Source: UBA10205 sp964373815
GTDB lineage: Archaea; Iainarchaeota; Iainarchaeia; Iainarchaeales; Iainarchaeaceae
Reading direction: 5' to 3'
Length of the DNA stretch: 13,079 bases
Assembly: GCA_964373815.1 (NCBI GenBank)
Contig: CAYJWI010000026.1
Coordinates: 1 to 13,079 of the forward strand
Shown here: one piece after another, positions 8,001 through 13,079 of the stretch
Position numbering within the stretch: the stretch's first letter is position 1
Layout: every line of letters begins with the position of its first letter
Position numbers and translations under genes: made by a program
Notes under the pieces: generated by a model
Told to the model about the DNA's origin: nothing
The model's input: the letters and a program-made list of their open reading frames with translations, nothing else
Databases searched by the model: none

Positions 8001-8280
8001 TGAGCGCGGTCTGGCCCCCGAAAGAGAGGGCGATAGCGTCAGGCTTTTCCTTCTTTATCACCTGCTCGACAAAGTAAGGCGTGAGGGGGAGGAAATACAC
8101 CTCGTCGGCAAAGCCTTTCGAGGTCTGCACTGTCGCGATGTTCGGATTGATGACAACAACCTTGATGCCTTCTTCCTTGAACGCCTTTATCGCCTGCGAA
8201 CCGGAATAGTCGAATTCGCCCGCCTGGCCTATGGTGAGGGCGCCCGAGCCGAGGAGCAGGACCTTTTTTGGCTTGGTCAC
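5089..8280 (-). CDS. carB: Carbamoyl-phosphate synthase large subunit (CarB)
   Basis: Makes carbamoyl phosphate from bicarbonate, ammonia (from CarA) and two ATP, feeding pyrimidine and arginine synthesis. At 1063 aa it is the full single-chain form; in some archaea it is split. Two homologous halves are visible: GSGALTIGQAGEFDYSGSQA near 11-30 and its echo GSGAYRIGSSVEFDY near 555-569. The ATP-grasp regions include VRAAFALGGKGSG (165-177) and IEVNARLSRSSALASKATG (292-310) in the first half, and VRPSYVLSGQAM (703-714) and IECNLRASRSMPFVSKVTG (829-847) in the second. The C-terminal MGS-like allosteric domain spans about 930-1063. The start is GTG at 8280, overlapping the previous gene by GTGA, with GGTGA as SD. 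No frameshift. Confidence 0.97.
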   Translation of the reverse strand: MTKPKKVLLLGSGALTIGQAGEFDYSGSQAIKAFKEEGIKVVVINPNIATVQTSKGFADEVYFLPLTPYFVEQVIKKEKPDAIALSFGGQTALNCGVELNAKGVFKKYAVKVIGTPVRSIELTEDRALFNRELRKIGVLVPKSFAVTSAKQALKAAKKIGYPVMVRAAFALGGKGSGIVKGEKELKEMGEKALKSVPQLLIEECLYGWKEIEYEVVRDSFDNCITVCNMENFDPLGIHTGESIVVAPSQTLDNEEYHMLRELSIKVIRHLGVVGECNIQFALDPKSKEYRVIEVNARLSRSSALASKATGYPLAFVAAKLGLGYSLLELENSITKVTKACFEPALDYVVVKIPRWDLQKFRNVSRRIGSEMKSVGEVMAIGKTFEEAMQKAVRMLQIGMYGLVGNRVYFKKLAEEVKYPTDKRIFAIVEALEKNIPIDKIHSASKIDKWFLQRVNNVVETKKELERRGIDGLGPELLMKAKGQGFSDKQIAMVIGIEHEHTIRAKRKEFGILPFVKQIDTLAAEYPAKTNYLYLTYNAVSHDIAFGGKSSAIVLGSGAYRIGSSVEFDYCCVSCAKAMRKSGHESIMVNYNPETVSTDYDECDKLYFDELSFETVADIYDLEKPLGIVVSMGGQIPNNLALKLWHSGYTVLGTSPESIDSAEDRHKFSTLCDSLAIPQPKWKELTTLEKAKDFADEAGYPVLVRPSYVLSGQAMAVAFNASELAGYLEEATSLSKEFPVVISKFILNAREIELDAVALNGEIKAFAVLEHVENAGVHSGDATMVLPPQKTYLETVRKVREIGEKLALRLKISGPFNIQFIAKDNEVMVIECNLRASRSMPFVSKVTGSDFIELASKAILGEKFEHNGKSFLELGHVGVKAPQFSFSRLKGADPVSGVEMASTGEVGCIGKTFEDAFLKALLSTGYSIPKKRVLVSLTGDANRQKMLAELQDLSKAGFELFATESTAEFLKESGVACKMVFKLHEKKKPNVLELFQKGKVDLAIIVADPFRQIATDPKYDVRRAAIDYNVPLITNLQIAKAFLDSILKKKQEELEILPWSSYIK

Positions 8281-8837
8281 TCTTTCACCTTTTTAGGCGG
8301 TAAGTTTACTTGCCCGCTTTGGATAAAATTGATACTCTGTTCCAGGCTTCTGTATAGGGTTGAGAAACTATAGAAGGACACGTGCCCCAAGTATTCAGAA
8401 AGTCTTTTTTTTTGCTTTGCATCCAAGTTCCCTTTCGTGCTTGCAATGCCCCTTGCAAGCTTTATGATAAGCGAAGCGTGTGCACCCAAATCATTGCCAA
8501 CTATTAAAGAACCCTTGAGTGTTTCAAGAAACTTTATGGCGATTGCAGGATTTTCCCTTCCATACCTTCTCAGGGCGTACTCGGCAATTTTTCTCGAACT
8601 AACCATCATGTTCAATCCCTTTGTTATATTGTGGGCAAAAATATCTGCAATCACTTTGTCTGGAATGGCTCGCCTTGCAAATTCCGTGAGGAGCATTGCC
8701 CTTCCTTTTGGATTAACGTTTCCTCTCACTAACTTTCCATTAAAAAAAACATGGGACTTTTTAGAATAGTAAGACGCCCTCTTGACGGCAAATCCCGCAA
8801 GTTGTTCGGGGGTTCTCGGCTTTCCGCGGCTCTTCAC
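8277..8837 (-). CDS. Hypothetical 186-aa basic protein between carA and carB
   Basis: I do not recognise this protein. It is lysine/arginine rich, probably mostly helical, with no signal peptide, membrane segment or cysteines. Segments that stand out are HVFFNGKLVRGNVNPKGRAMLL (about 29-50, likely a strand-turn), DLGAHASLIIKLARGIAS (about 116-133) and a tail PPKKVKE. The start is GTG at 8837, four-base overlap (GTGA) with the mini-ORF before it, and GGTGG lies four bases upstream inside the duplicated carA tail. It overlaps carB by four bases, so translation of carB is probably coupled to it. Base composition differs: 8461-8520 has 24 G/C of 60, whereas 7501-7560 in carB has 35 of 60. It may be a late arrival, or a lineage-specific partner of the synthetase. 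Confidence 0.8.
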   Translation of the reverse strand: MKSRGKPRTPEQLAGFAVKRASYYSKKSHVFFNGKLVRGNVNPKGRAMLLTEFARRAIPDKVIADIFAHNITKGLNMMVSSRKIAEYALRRYGRENPAIAIKFLETLKGSLIVGNDLGAHASLIIKLARGIASTKGNLDAKQKKRLSEYLGHVSFYSFSTLYRSLEQSINFIQSGQVNLPPKKVKE

Positions 8838-8866
8838 TTAACCACCTTCACGAACTCGCCGAACAC
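8834..8866 (-). repeat. Second copy of the carA 3' end (direct repeat, copy A)
   Basis: Matches 8932-8964 at 28 of 33 bases, including the TGA stop. Four of the five differences are silent or I/V; the fifth is L/V at the edge. The copy also supplies the GGTGG ribosome binding site of the 186-aa gene. Confidence 0.85.
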
Positions 8867-8935
8867 AACAGTTTCGGCTGTTGGGTACGACAGTCCGGTT
8901 TCACCGGACTTTGCTTCGCATGACAACAACATCAT
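8834..8935 (-). CDS. 33-codon mini-ORF ending in a copy of the CarA C-terminus
   Basis: It begins at an ATG (8935-8933) overlapping the carA stop by ATGA, and ends with TGA overlapping the GTG of the 186-aa gene. The start of the product is MMLLSCEAKSGETGLSY; its last nine residues are FGEFVKVVK, against FGEFVKVIK at the end of CarA. GGTGAT in the carA tail is placed as an SD just before the ATG. Four-base overlaps on both sides are what translated genes in this operon show. Equally, it could be a non-functional by-product of a duplication that restored the original carA junction. No function can be assigned. Confidence 0.5.
   Translation of the reverse strand: MMLLSCEAKSGETGLSYPTAETVVFGEFVKVVK
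8866..8920 (-). repeat. Cluster of three short hairpins between the carA tail copies
   Basis: In minus-strand order: TGCGAAGCA (8920-8912, 3-bp stem, GAA loop); AGTCCGGTGAAACCGGACT (8910-8892, perfect 8-bp stem, GAA loop); CAACAG and CTGTTG (8883-8866, 6-bp stem, loop CCGAAA). All loops contain GAA. They lie inside the mini-ORF, so the RNA would be both translated and structured. The cluster may be a REP-like palindromic insertion or an RNA control element. Confidence 0.6.
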
Positions 8936-8964
8936 TTAATCACCTTCACAAATTCGCCGAACAA
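8932..8964 (-). repeat. carA 3' end (direct repeat, copy B)
   Basis: The genuine end of carA, encoding LFGEFVKVIK and TGA; partner of the repeat at 8834-8866, 98 bp apart. Confidence 0.85.
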
Positions 8965-10020
8965 AAAAGCCGTGTCCCGCGGCCCGGGGTTGGCCTCCGG
9001 GTGGAACTGCACGGAGAAAAAAGGCTTTGATTTGTGGCGGATGCCCTCATTCGTGCCATCGTTAGCGTTGCGCATCCACGGCTCCCAGCCTTTCTGCAAA
9101 GTGGACTCGTTCACCGCATAGCCGTGGTTTTGCGAAGTTATGAAACATTTCTGCGTTCCGACAATGTAGGCTGGCTGGTTCTGGCCGCGGTGGCCGTACT
9201 TGAGCTTGTAGGTGTCGGCGCCCGCGGCGAGCGCGAGCAGCTGGTTTCCGAGGCATACCCCGAAAACGGGAACTTCCTGTTCGAGGGCTTTTTCCAAAGC
9301 GGAAATTGTCTCAATGCACATCTTGGGGTCCCCGGGGCCGTTGCTCACGAGCACGCCGTCGAAATCGAATTCACTTTCTTTCGCCATGTAATCGTAATTC
9401 CATGGAACCCTTATCACCTGCAAATTGCGCCTTAGAAGCGATGCGATGATGTTGTTTTTCGCGCCGCAATCGACGAGCAAAACTTTTTTCCCTTTTTTGC
9501 CGTAAACTATCGGCTTGTGGATGCTCACATCCTCGACAATGTTCTCCTTGTTCGGGTCGTAGAGGCCGATGTCCTTGCCGTCCACTATTATTTTCCCGAG
9601 CATTGTCCCTTTTTCGCGCAGGATTTTTGTGAGCGCGCGCACGTCGATGCCTTCAATCGCGGGGATTTTTTCCTCATTGAGCCACTTGCCAAGCGATTTA
9701 GAGGCTGTGTAATGCGAATACGCGCCGGAGTAGTAATTTACCACAAGGCCGCGAACCTGTATTTTGTGCGATTCGAAGTTTTTTATCAAGCCCTCCTCGA
9801 CAATCTTGTCCGGTACCCCGTAATTTCCCACAAGGGGGTAGGTTAGGCAGAGCACCTGGCCAGAATAGCTCGGGTCAGTGAGGCTCTCAGGGTAGCCCAC
9901 CATTCCTGTGTTGAAGACCACTTCCCCGGAAGTCGAAGAGGGGTAGCCGAAGGAGAACCCCTCAAAGGAGGTTCCGTCCTCTAGCAAAAGCCTTGCCCTG
10001 AGCGGCTTCAAGAGAACCAC
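8932..10020 (-). CDS. carA: Carbamoyl-phosphate synthase small subunit (CarA, glutaminase)
   Basis: Hydrolyses glutamine and passes ammonia to CarB. The N-terminal CarA domain runs to about residue 170 (LEDGTSFEGFSFG at 13-25, VVFNTGMVGYPESLTDPSY at 34-52). The class I glutamine amidotransferase domain follows, with nucleophile C256 in GVCLGNQ and the H340/E342 pair in FHPEANPGP. Length (362 aa) is normal. The start is uncertain: the longest frame begins with GTG at 10020, but GGTGG is five bases before a TTG at 10011 that would start three codons later (MKPLRARLL). The latter has the better SD. The last codons are duplicated 98 bp further on, in a mini-ORF. carB lies beyond the 186-aa gene, which is inserted in what is usually a carA-carB pair. 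Confidence 0.95.
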   Translation of the reverse strand: MVLLKPLRARLLLEDGTSFEGFSFGYPSSTSGEVVFNTGMVGYPESLTDPSYSGQVLCLTYPLVGNYGVPDKIVEEGLIKNFESHKIQVRGLVVNYYSGAYSHYTASKSLGKWLNEEKIPAIEGIDVRALTKILREKGTMLGKIIVDGKDIGLYDPNKENIVEDVSIHKPIVYGKKGKKVLLVDCGAKNNIIASLLRRNLQVIRVPWNYDYMAKESEFDFDGVLVSNGPGDPKMCIETISALEKALEQEVPVFGVCLGNQLLALAAGADTYKLKYGHRGQNQPAYIVGTQKCFITSQNHGYAVNESTLQKGWEPWMRNANDGTNEGIRHKSKPFFSVQFHPEANPGPRDTAFLFGEFVKVIK

Positions 10021-10030
10021 CCAAAGGAGG

Positions 10031-10051
10031 GCGGATTAAAAGTGATAAAAG
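10031..10051 (-). promoter_or_regulatory. Candidate carA promoter region
   Basis: The minus strand reads CTTTTATCACTTTTAATCCGC here, 11-31 bases before the carA GTG. Either TTTTATCA or CTTTTAATC could be the TATA-like element; the first is closer to the expected spacing. The rest of the 148-bp gap holds the leuA terminator and no convincing gene. Confidence 0.3.
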
Positions 10052-10112
10052 TTGGAAAAGTAGTTATGTGAAAAAAATGGACTTGTCGCTGCTTGAACAA
10101 AGGCGGCATCTT

Positions 10113-10151
10113 AAAAAAAAATTTAAGTGCGGGAAACCTTAAAAGGCTTCC
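10113..10151 (-). terminator. Probable leuA terminator
   Basis: Downstream of the leuA stop, GGAAACC and GGCTTCC (10132-10138 and 10145-10151) can pair with one mismatch. A run of nine T on the minus strand (10121-10113) follows. This separates leuA from carA. Confidence 0.55.
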
Positions 10152-10168
10152 TCCGCCGCGGAAAATCT

Positions 10169-11686
10169 TCACTTTTTGAGCAGAATGCGGTTGAGCATCT
10201 TCTCCGTTGCCTTTATCGCCGCGACTATCTGGTCAGAATCAACCCCAATGGTGCGGAACTGCTCGGCCCCCATTTCCCAGGAAATCGTGGTCTCGACTAT
10301 TGCATCTGTCCTGCCCCCGGGAGGGATTCTCACCTCGTAATCCGTAAGGGAGGGGAGGCGGATGCCCTTCTCCCCCGCCGCCTGCGAGAGGGCGTTCATG
10401 AAAGCGTCATAACCGCCGTCACCCTCCGCGGACTTATTGAGCACCGAGCCATCCAATTTTATCGAAAGCGAAGCCCTGGGCCGACCTTTGATTGAGGAAT
10501 TTATCGTGCACTCGAGTATTTCCGCCTTTTTCTCGAGCGGCGTTTTCAGCACATCCGCGATTATGAAAGGCAGATCATCCTGCGTCACCATTTCCTTCTT
10601 GTCGCCGAGGCTCACAATCCTCTCAAGCACGGTTTTTTTCTGCTCGGGCGTCAGCTCGATTTTCGAATCGCGCAGGTTCTGCTCGAGGCTCGCCCTTCCG
10701 CTGAGTTTTCCCAGCGCGTACTCCCTCTTTCTCCCGAAGCGCTCCGGCGTGAGCGGGTTTTCGTAAAGGTTCCCCTTCACATCACCGTCCGCGTGAATGC
10801 CCGCGGTCTGCGTGAAAACATCCTGCCCCACAACTGGCTTGTTGGAGGCGAGCTTTTTTCCCGAAACCCCTTCAACGAACCTGCTCGCCATCATGAGTGC
10901 TTTTTCATCGACTCCGCATTCGAGTCCTGCCTTGTCATTTATTGCGGCGACCGCTTCCGCGAGCGTTGCGTTGCCCGCGCGCTCGCCCAGGCCATTCACT
11001 GTGCAGTGGATTCCGCGGATGCCTTCCTTTATTGCGACGAAAGTGTTCGCCGAAGCAAGGCCGTAGTCGTTGTGCGCGTGGAAATCCAGCCTCTCGATTG
11101 GGAAAACCCCCACCATCTCCCTCACATACTCCTGCACCTGCAAAGGGTCGAGCACACCGAGAGTGTCTGGGAGCATAAGCCTATCCATCCCGGTTTTTGA
11201 AAGCAAATTGGCGAAGGCGAAAACGTAGTCCTTCGAATCCTTCATCCCGTTGCTCCAGTCCTCTAGGTAGACATTCACTTTCATCCCTTTGGAATTCGCG
11301 TAGGAAATGACCTTTTCGACATCCGAGTAATGCTCCCCCGGCTTTTTGCGCAGCTGCACTGTGCAGTGCTTGAGCGAGCCCTTTGCGAGCAGATTCACGG
11401 ACCTGCAACCCGCATCGAATGCCCAATCAATGCTTTTGGAATCCGCGAAAGCGAGAACCTCTACCCTGCCAAGCAGGCCTTCGCTTTTGGCCCATTCAGT
11501 TATAGATTTCACGGTTTCAAGTTCGCCAGAGCTCACTTTGGCGGATGCGACCTCTATGCGGTCGACCCGGACATCCTTTAGGAGCATTTTGGCGATGGAG
11601 AGCTTTTCCTGCCCCGTGAAAGATACCCCGCGGGTCTGTTCGCCGTCGCGCAGCGTTGTGTCCATTATCTGAACGTAGTCGCTCAA
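10169..11686 (-). CDS. leuA: 2-isopropylmalate synthase / (R)-citramalate synthase family protein (LeuA/CimA)
   Basis: Condenses acetyl-CoA with 2-oxoisovalerate (leucine route) or pyruvate (isoleucine via citramalate); the sequence alone does not settle which. The DRE-TIM barrel motif DTTLRDGEQTRG (9-20, with R13 and D14) and HAHNDYG (203-209) give the catalytic base and metal ligands; NGLGERAGN (231-239) is the second family signature. A linker with TAGIHADG (294-301) leads to a regulatory domain (about 390-505) ending in GVDSDQIVAAIKATEKMLNRIL. The segment YLEDWSNGMKDSKDYV (140-155) resembles the form common in Bacteroidetes, which fits bacterial ancestry. The start is TTG at 11686; the protein then begins just before the barrel motif as in relatives. 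The SD is weak (AAGGGG). LeuCD, which would take its product, lies about 8 kb away. Confidence 0.92.
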   Translation of the reverse strand: MSDYVQIMDTTLRDGEQTRGVSFTGQEKLSIAKMLLKDVRVDRIEVASAKVSSGELETVKSITEWAKSEGLLGRVEVLAFADSKSIDWAFDAGCRSVNLLAKGSLKHCTVQLRKKPGEHYSDVEKVISYANSKGMKVNVYLEDWSNGMKDSKDYVFAFANLLSKTGMDRLMLPDTLGVLDPLQVQEYVREMVGVFPIERLDFHAHNDYGLASANTFVAIKEGIRGIHCTVNGLGERAGNATLAEAVAAINDKAGLECGVDEKALMMASRFVEGVSGKKLASNKPVVGQDVFTQTAGIHADGDVKGNLYENPLTPERFGRKREYALGKLSGRASLEQNLRDSKIELTPEQKKTVLERIVSLGDKKEMVTQDDLPFIIADVLKTPLEKKAEILECTINSSIKGRPRASLSIKLDGSVLNKSAEGDGGYDAFMNALSQAAGEKGIRLPSLTDYEVRIPPGGRTDAIVETTISWEMGAEQFRTIGVDSDQIVAAIKATEKMLNRILLKK

Positions 11687-11740
11687 ACCCGAAAACCCCT
11701 TGGAAATTGTCTGTAAGAAGAAGAAACTTCACTTCGGGAG

Positions 11741-11750
11741 TATTTGTAAA
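11741..11750 (-). promoter_or_regulatory. Candidate TATA-like box for leuA
   Basis: TTTACAAATA on the minus strand, about 60 bp before the TTG start, would give a leader near 35 bases. A second candidate, CTTTTAAAT, lies closer to the vapC end at about 11790-11798. Confidence 0.3.
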
Positions 11751-11806
11751 TCCCTTCTTTGAGGCATAAAACGATTAGTTTTAGGAAGAATTTAAAAGCC
11801 CTCTTT

Positions 11807-12193
11807 TCAGAGCATTTGGGCCTCTTTTATGCCGCTAAAGTGCCTATCGCCTGTAAGGGCCCTTGCCCCAAGCCCTCGTGCAGTAACAAGGATTATTGAA
11901 TCAGCAAGGCCGAAATCCTTCGTTTTCTTCCTGAGTTCTTCCTTGAGAGGGCCAGCTTCTTTTGCGACTTCTGGGGTTACAAGCTCGATTTTTGAAAGGG
12001 CAAGCATTTGCTTGTAGGCGGCCTCGACATCCGCGTTCTCCTTTTTTGCCTTGCCGCATACTTCGGCGATGGTTATTGCGGAAGTGAAAACCTCGTTGCC
12101 CCTGTTTTCCAGGATTTGTTTCACTTTCGTGCCTTTTTCGCTCGCAATGAAGTACTCTATCCACGCATATGAGTCAAGCACATATTTAGTCAT
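11807..12193 (-). CDS. vapC: PIN-domain ribonuclease toxin (VapC family)
   Basis: A 128-aa PIN-domain protein, the size of VapC toxins, which cleave RNA (often tRNA or rRNA) with Mg2+ or Mn2+. The acidic active-site set is present: D7 in YVLDSYAWIEY, E44 in TIAEV, D98 in GLADSIILVTAR and D116 in ALTGDRHF. The ATG overlaps the upstream AbrB-type gene by eight bases (ATGACTAA), the usual sign of coupled antitoxin-toxin translation. Nothing is truncated. The next gene downstream on the same strand is leuA, 120 bp away. Confidence 0.93.
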   Translation of the reverse strand: MTKYVLDSYAWIEYFIASEKGTKVKQILENRGNEVFTSAITIAEVCGKAKKENADVEAAYKQMLALSKIELVTPEVAKEAGPLKEELRKKTKDFGLADSIILVTARGLGARALTGDRHFSGIKEAQML

Positions 12194-12389
12194 GGGATTC
12201 CAGCTCGTCCTTTTCCGTGAAGGGCTTCATGCCCCGGAATATCCCAAAGCCGCCACGGAGCTTGTCCACTTCTATCTCAACAGGCTCGTCTTCGCGCAGG
12301 CCTTTGGCTTTCACAAAATCGGCTGGGAGCCTCACCATCAGTGAGCCCCCGACTTTTTTCGTCATAGTGATAACTTTCACAATCAACAC
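12186..12389 (-). CDS. vapB: AbrB/MazE-type antitoxin (VapB)
   Basis: A small swapped-hairpin DNA-binding protein that should neutralise the adjoining VapC and repress its own promoter. KKVGGSLMVRLPADFVKAKGLREDEPVEIEV is a typical AbrB-fold sequence; the rest (to 67 aa) is the acidic toxin-binding tail. The longest frame starts with GTG at 12389. A GTG at 12380 (MKVITMTKK) is more likely, because GGTG lies six bases before it and the length then matches the family. A TATA box TTTAAATA is at 12426-12419, so transcription probably starts near 12396. Confidence 0.87.
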   Translation of the reverse strand: MLIVKVITMTKKVGGSLMVRLPADFVKAKGLREDEPVEIEVDKLRGGFGIFRGMKPFTEKDELESHD

Positions 12390-12394
12390 CCAGT

Positions 12395-12426
12395 TATATC
12401 TTATTATATGCCATGTTATATTTAAA
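12395..12426 (-). promoter_or_regulatory. vapBC promoter with consensus TATA box and possible operator
   Basis: TTTAAATA (12426-12419) equals the archaeal TATA consensus. Downstream, ATATAA occurs three times at roughly one helical-turn spacing (from about 12421 to 12396). AbrB-type antitoxins bind short AT-rich repeats at their own promoter, so this may be the operator. Confidence 0.45.
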
Positions 12427-12454
12427 TTTGCTGGTTAGGTTTTATCCAAACCCT

Positions 12455-13057
12455 TCAAGGTTTTTCCGCTATTATTCTGTATATTGGAGATCCAAGTTTC
12501 ATTTCTGCAATTGCCTGCGGGGAACCGGAACTCTCAACCCCTTTTTTGCTGACCTGGCGCACGTCCACCTTGAACCCTGCGGCATGGATAACCGGCCCCA
12601 AAACCAGCGCCTCCAGCACTGAGCCCAAAATTATAAATTGCCCACCCGGAACAAGCGCCCTTTTCACGCTTTTCAAATAATCCAGCAATTTTGTTAATTG
12701 TAATTTAGCACTTGCTTTTGCGGATAATTTTTTGGCGCCTTTAGTGACGGATTTTTCATTCGCCTTTATCACATACCCTAGGTTAAAATAATCAGTAATT
12801 ATTTCCACGGAATTGGGCCTTAACAGTTTAAGGGAAGCTACTGGATGCCCCTGTTCAAATGCCATGTTCCTCGGAACCTTGTAATTTGGCCCTTGCATAG
12901 GTTCAACAGCGATTACAATGCCCGATTGCTTTTTTTTCAGAAGTTTTCTTGCAAATTCTACGGCGTGCCCTTTTCTCCATCCTGAGCCAGCGTCGAATAG
13001 TTTTATTGGGTGCATTGACCTTGCTGCCATCCGTATGTTCATTGAAGCCCAAAACAT
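12455..13057 (-). CDS. Putative class I SAM-dependent methyltransferase-like protein
   Basis: A 200-aa protein with Rossmann methyltransferase features. The glycine-rich SAM loop is FDAGSG (D22, G24, G26), the acidic end of strand 2 is VEP (E52), SVEIITDYF (83-91) fits motif IV, and VPGGQFIILGSV (136-147) matches the strand-5 region. Substrate is unknown. The start is unsure: the longest frame begins at ATG 13057, but ATGs at 13042, 13030 and 13015 (MHPIKLFDAG) are possible. A TATA-like TAAATATAT at the window edge favours 13042 or later. The gene is AT-rich (17 G/C of 60 at 12661-12720), unlike the car genes. It ends about 65 bp before vapB. Confidence 0.7.
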   Translation of the reverse strand: MFWASMNIRMAARSMHPIKLFDAGSGWRKGHAVEFARKLLKKKQSGIVIAVEPMQGPNYKVPRNMAFEQGHPVASLKLLRPNSVEIITDYFNLGYVIKANEKSVTKGAKKLSAKASAKLQLTKLLDYLKSVKRALVPGGQFIILGSVLEALVLGPVIHAAGFKVDVRQVSKKGVESSGSPQAIAEMKLGSPIYRIIAEKP

Positions 13058-13070
13058 AATGTAATTATTG

Positions 13071-13079
13071 ATATATTTA
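13071..13079 (-). promoter_or_regulatory. TATA-like box at the window edge
   Basis: TAAATATAT on the minus strand, probably the promoter of the methyltransferase-like gene; cut by the window edge, so flanking elements cannot be judged. Confidence 0.35.

Noticed and set aside
10077..10142. 21-codon plus-strand frame in the leuA-carA gap
   Set aside because: Basic peptide of mostly A-rich codons that overlaps the leuA terminator; wrong strand for the neighbours and no convincing promoter.
1..13079. tRNA, rRNA, CRISPR, insertion sequence or replication origin
   Set aside because: No cloverleaf, repeat-spacer pattern, transposase or rRNA-like stretch was seen on reading; gaps between genes are short.

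Overview
This window looks like a piece of an archaeal chromosome, most plausibly from a DPANN-type lineage. Several plus-strand genes have a TATA-like box about 27-28 bp before an ATG, with no room for a Shine-Dalgarno (SD) site, which suggests leaderless transcripts. Many minus-strand genes have GGTG-type SD sites, often before GTG or TTG starts. The 3' ends carry T-tracts rather than classical hairpin-plus-U terminators. The lineage is an inference. No rRNA, tRNA, CRISPR array or insertion sequence was recognised.

Left part (1-2652, minus strand): a possible truncated ORF at the edge, then leuD, leuC and ridA. Transcription order is ridA, leuC, leuD. LeuC (466 aa) and LeuD (201 aa) have the long bacterial-type architecture, not the short archaeal isopropylmalate isomerase form. 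A palindromic TATA-like box at 2678-2691 appears to serve both ridA (leftwards) and a cupredoxin lipoprotein gene (rightwards).

Middle-left (2712-5027, plus strand): a cupredoxin-fold lipoprotein, a ZIP-family metal transporter, a one-domain O6-alkylguanine-DNA alkyltransferase, and a thioredoxin-fold protein with a CNHC motif. Three of the four have their own leaderless-type promoter. The group concerns metal handling, redox and repair, but no operon is proven.

Centre (5089-10020, minus strand): carbamoyl-phosphate synthetase. carA and the single-chain carB are separated by an unrecognised basic 186-aa protein and a 33-codon mini-ORF. All three junctions (carA/mini-ORF, mini-ORF/186-aa gene, 186-aa gene/carB) are 4-nt stop-start overlaps. 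The mini-ORF ends with a near copy of the CarA C-terminus (FGEFVKVVK against FGEFVKVIK). It also encodes a run of short hairpins, including a perfect 8-bp stem. This is the most unusual structure in the window.

Right part (10169-13079, minus strand): a LeuA/CimA-family synthase, a VapBC-type toxin-antitoxin pair, and an AT-rich protein with Rossmann methyltransferase motifs whose promoter lies at the window edge. Together leuA, leuCD and ridA supply branched-chain amino acid synthesis (2-isopropylmalate or citramalate, then isomerisation, with RidA clearing reactive enamines). carAB supplies carbamoyl phosphate for pyrimidines and arginine. The window is densely coding and no gap between genes exceeds about 150 bp.
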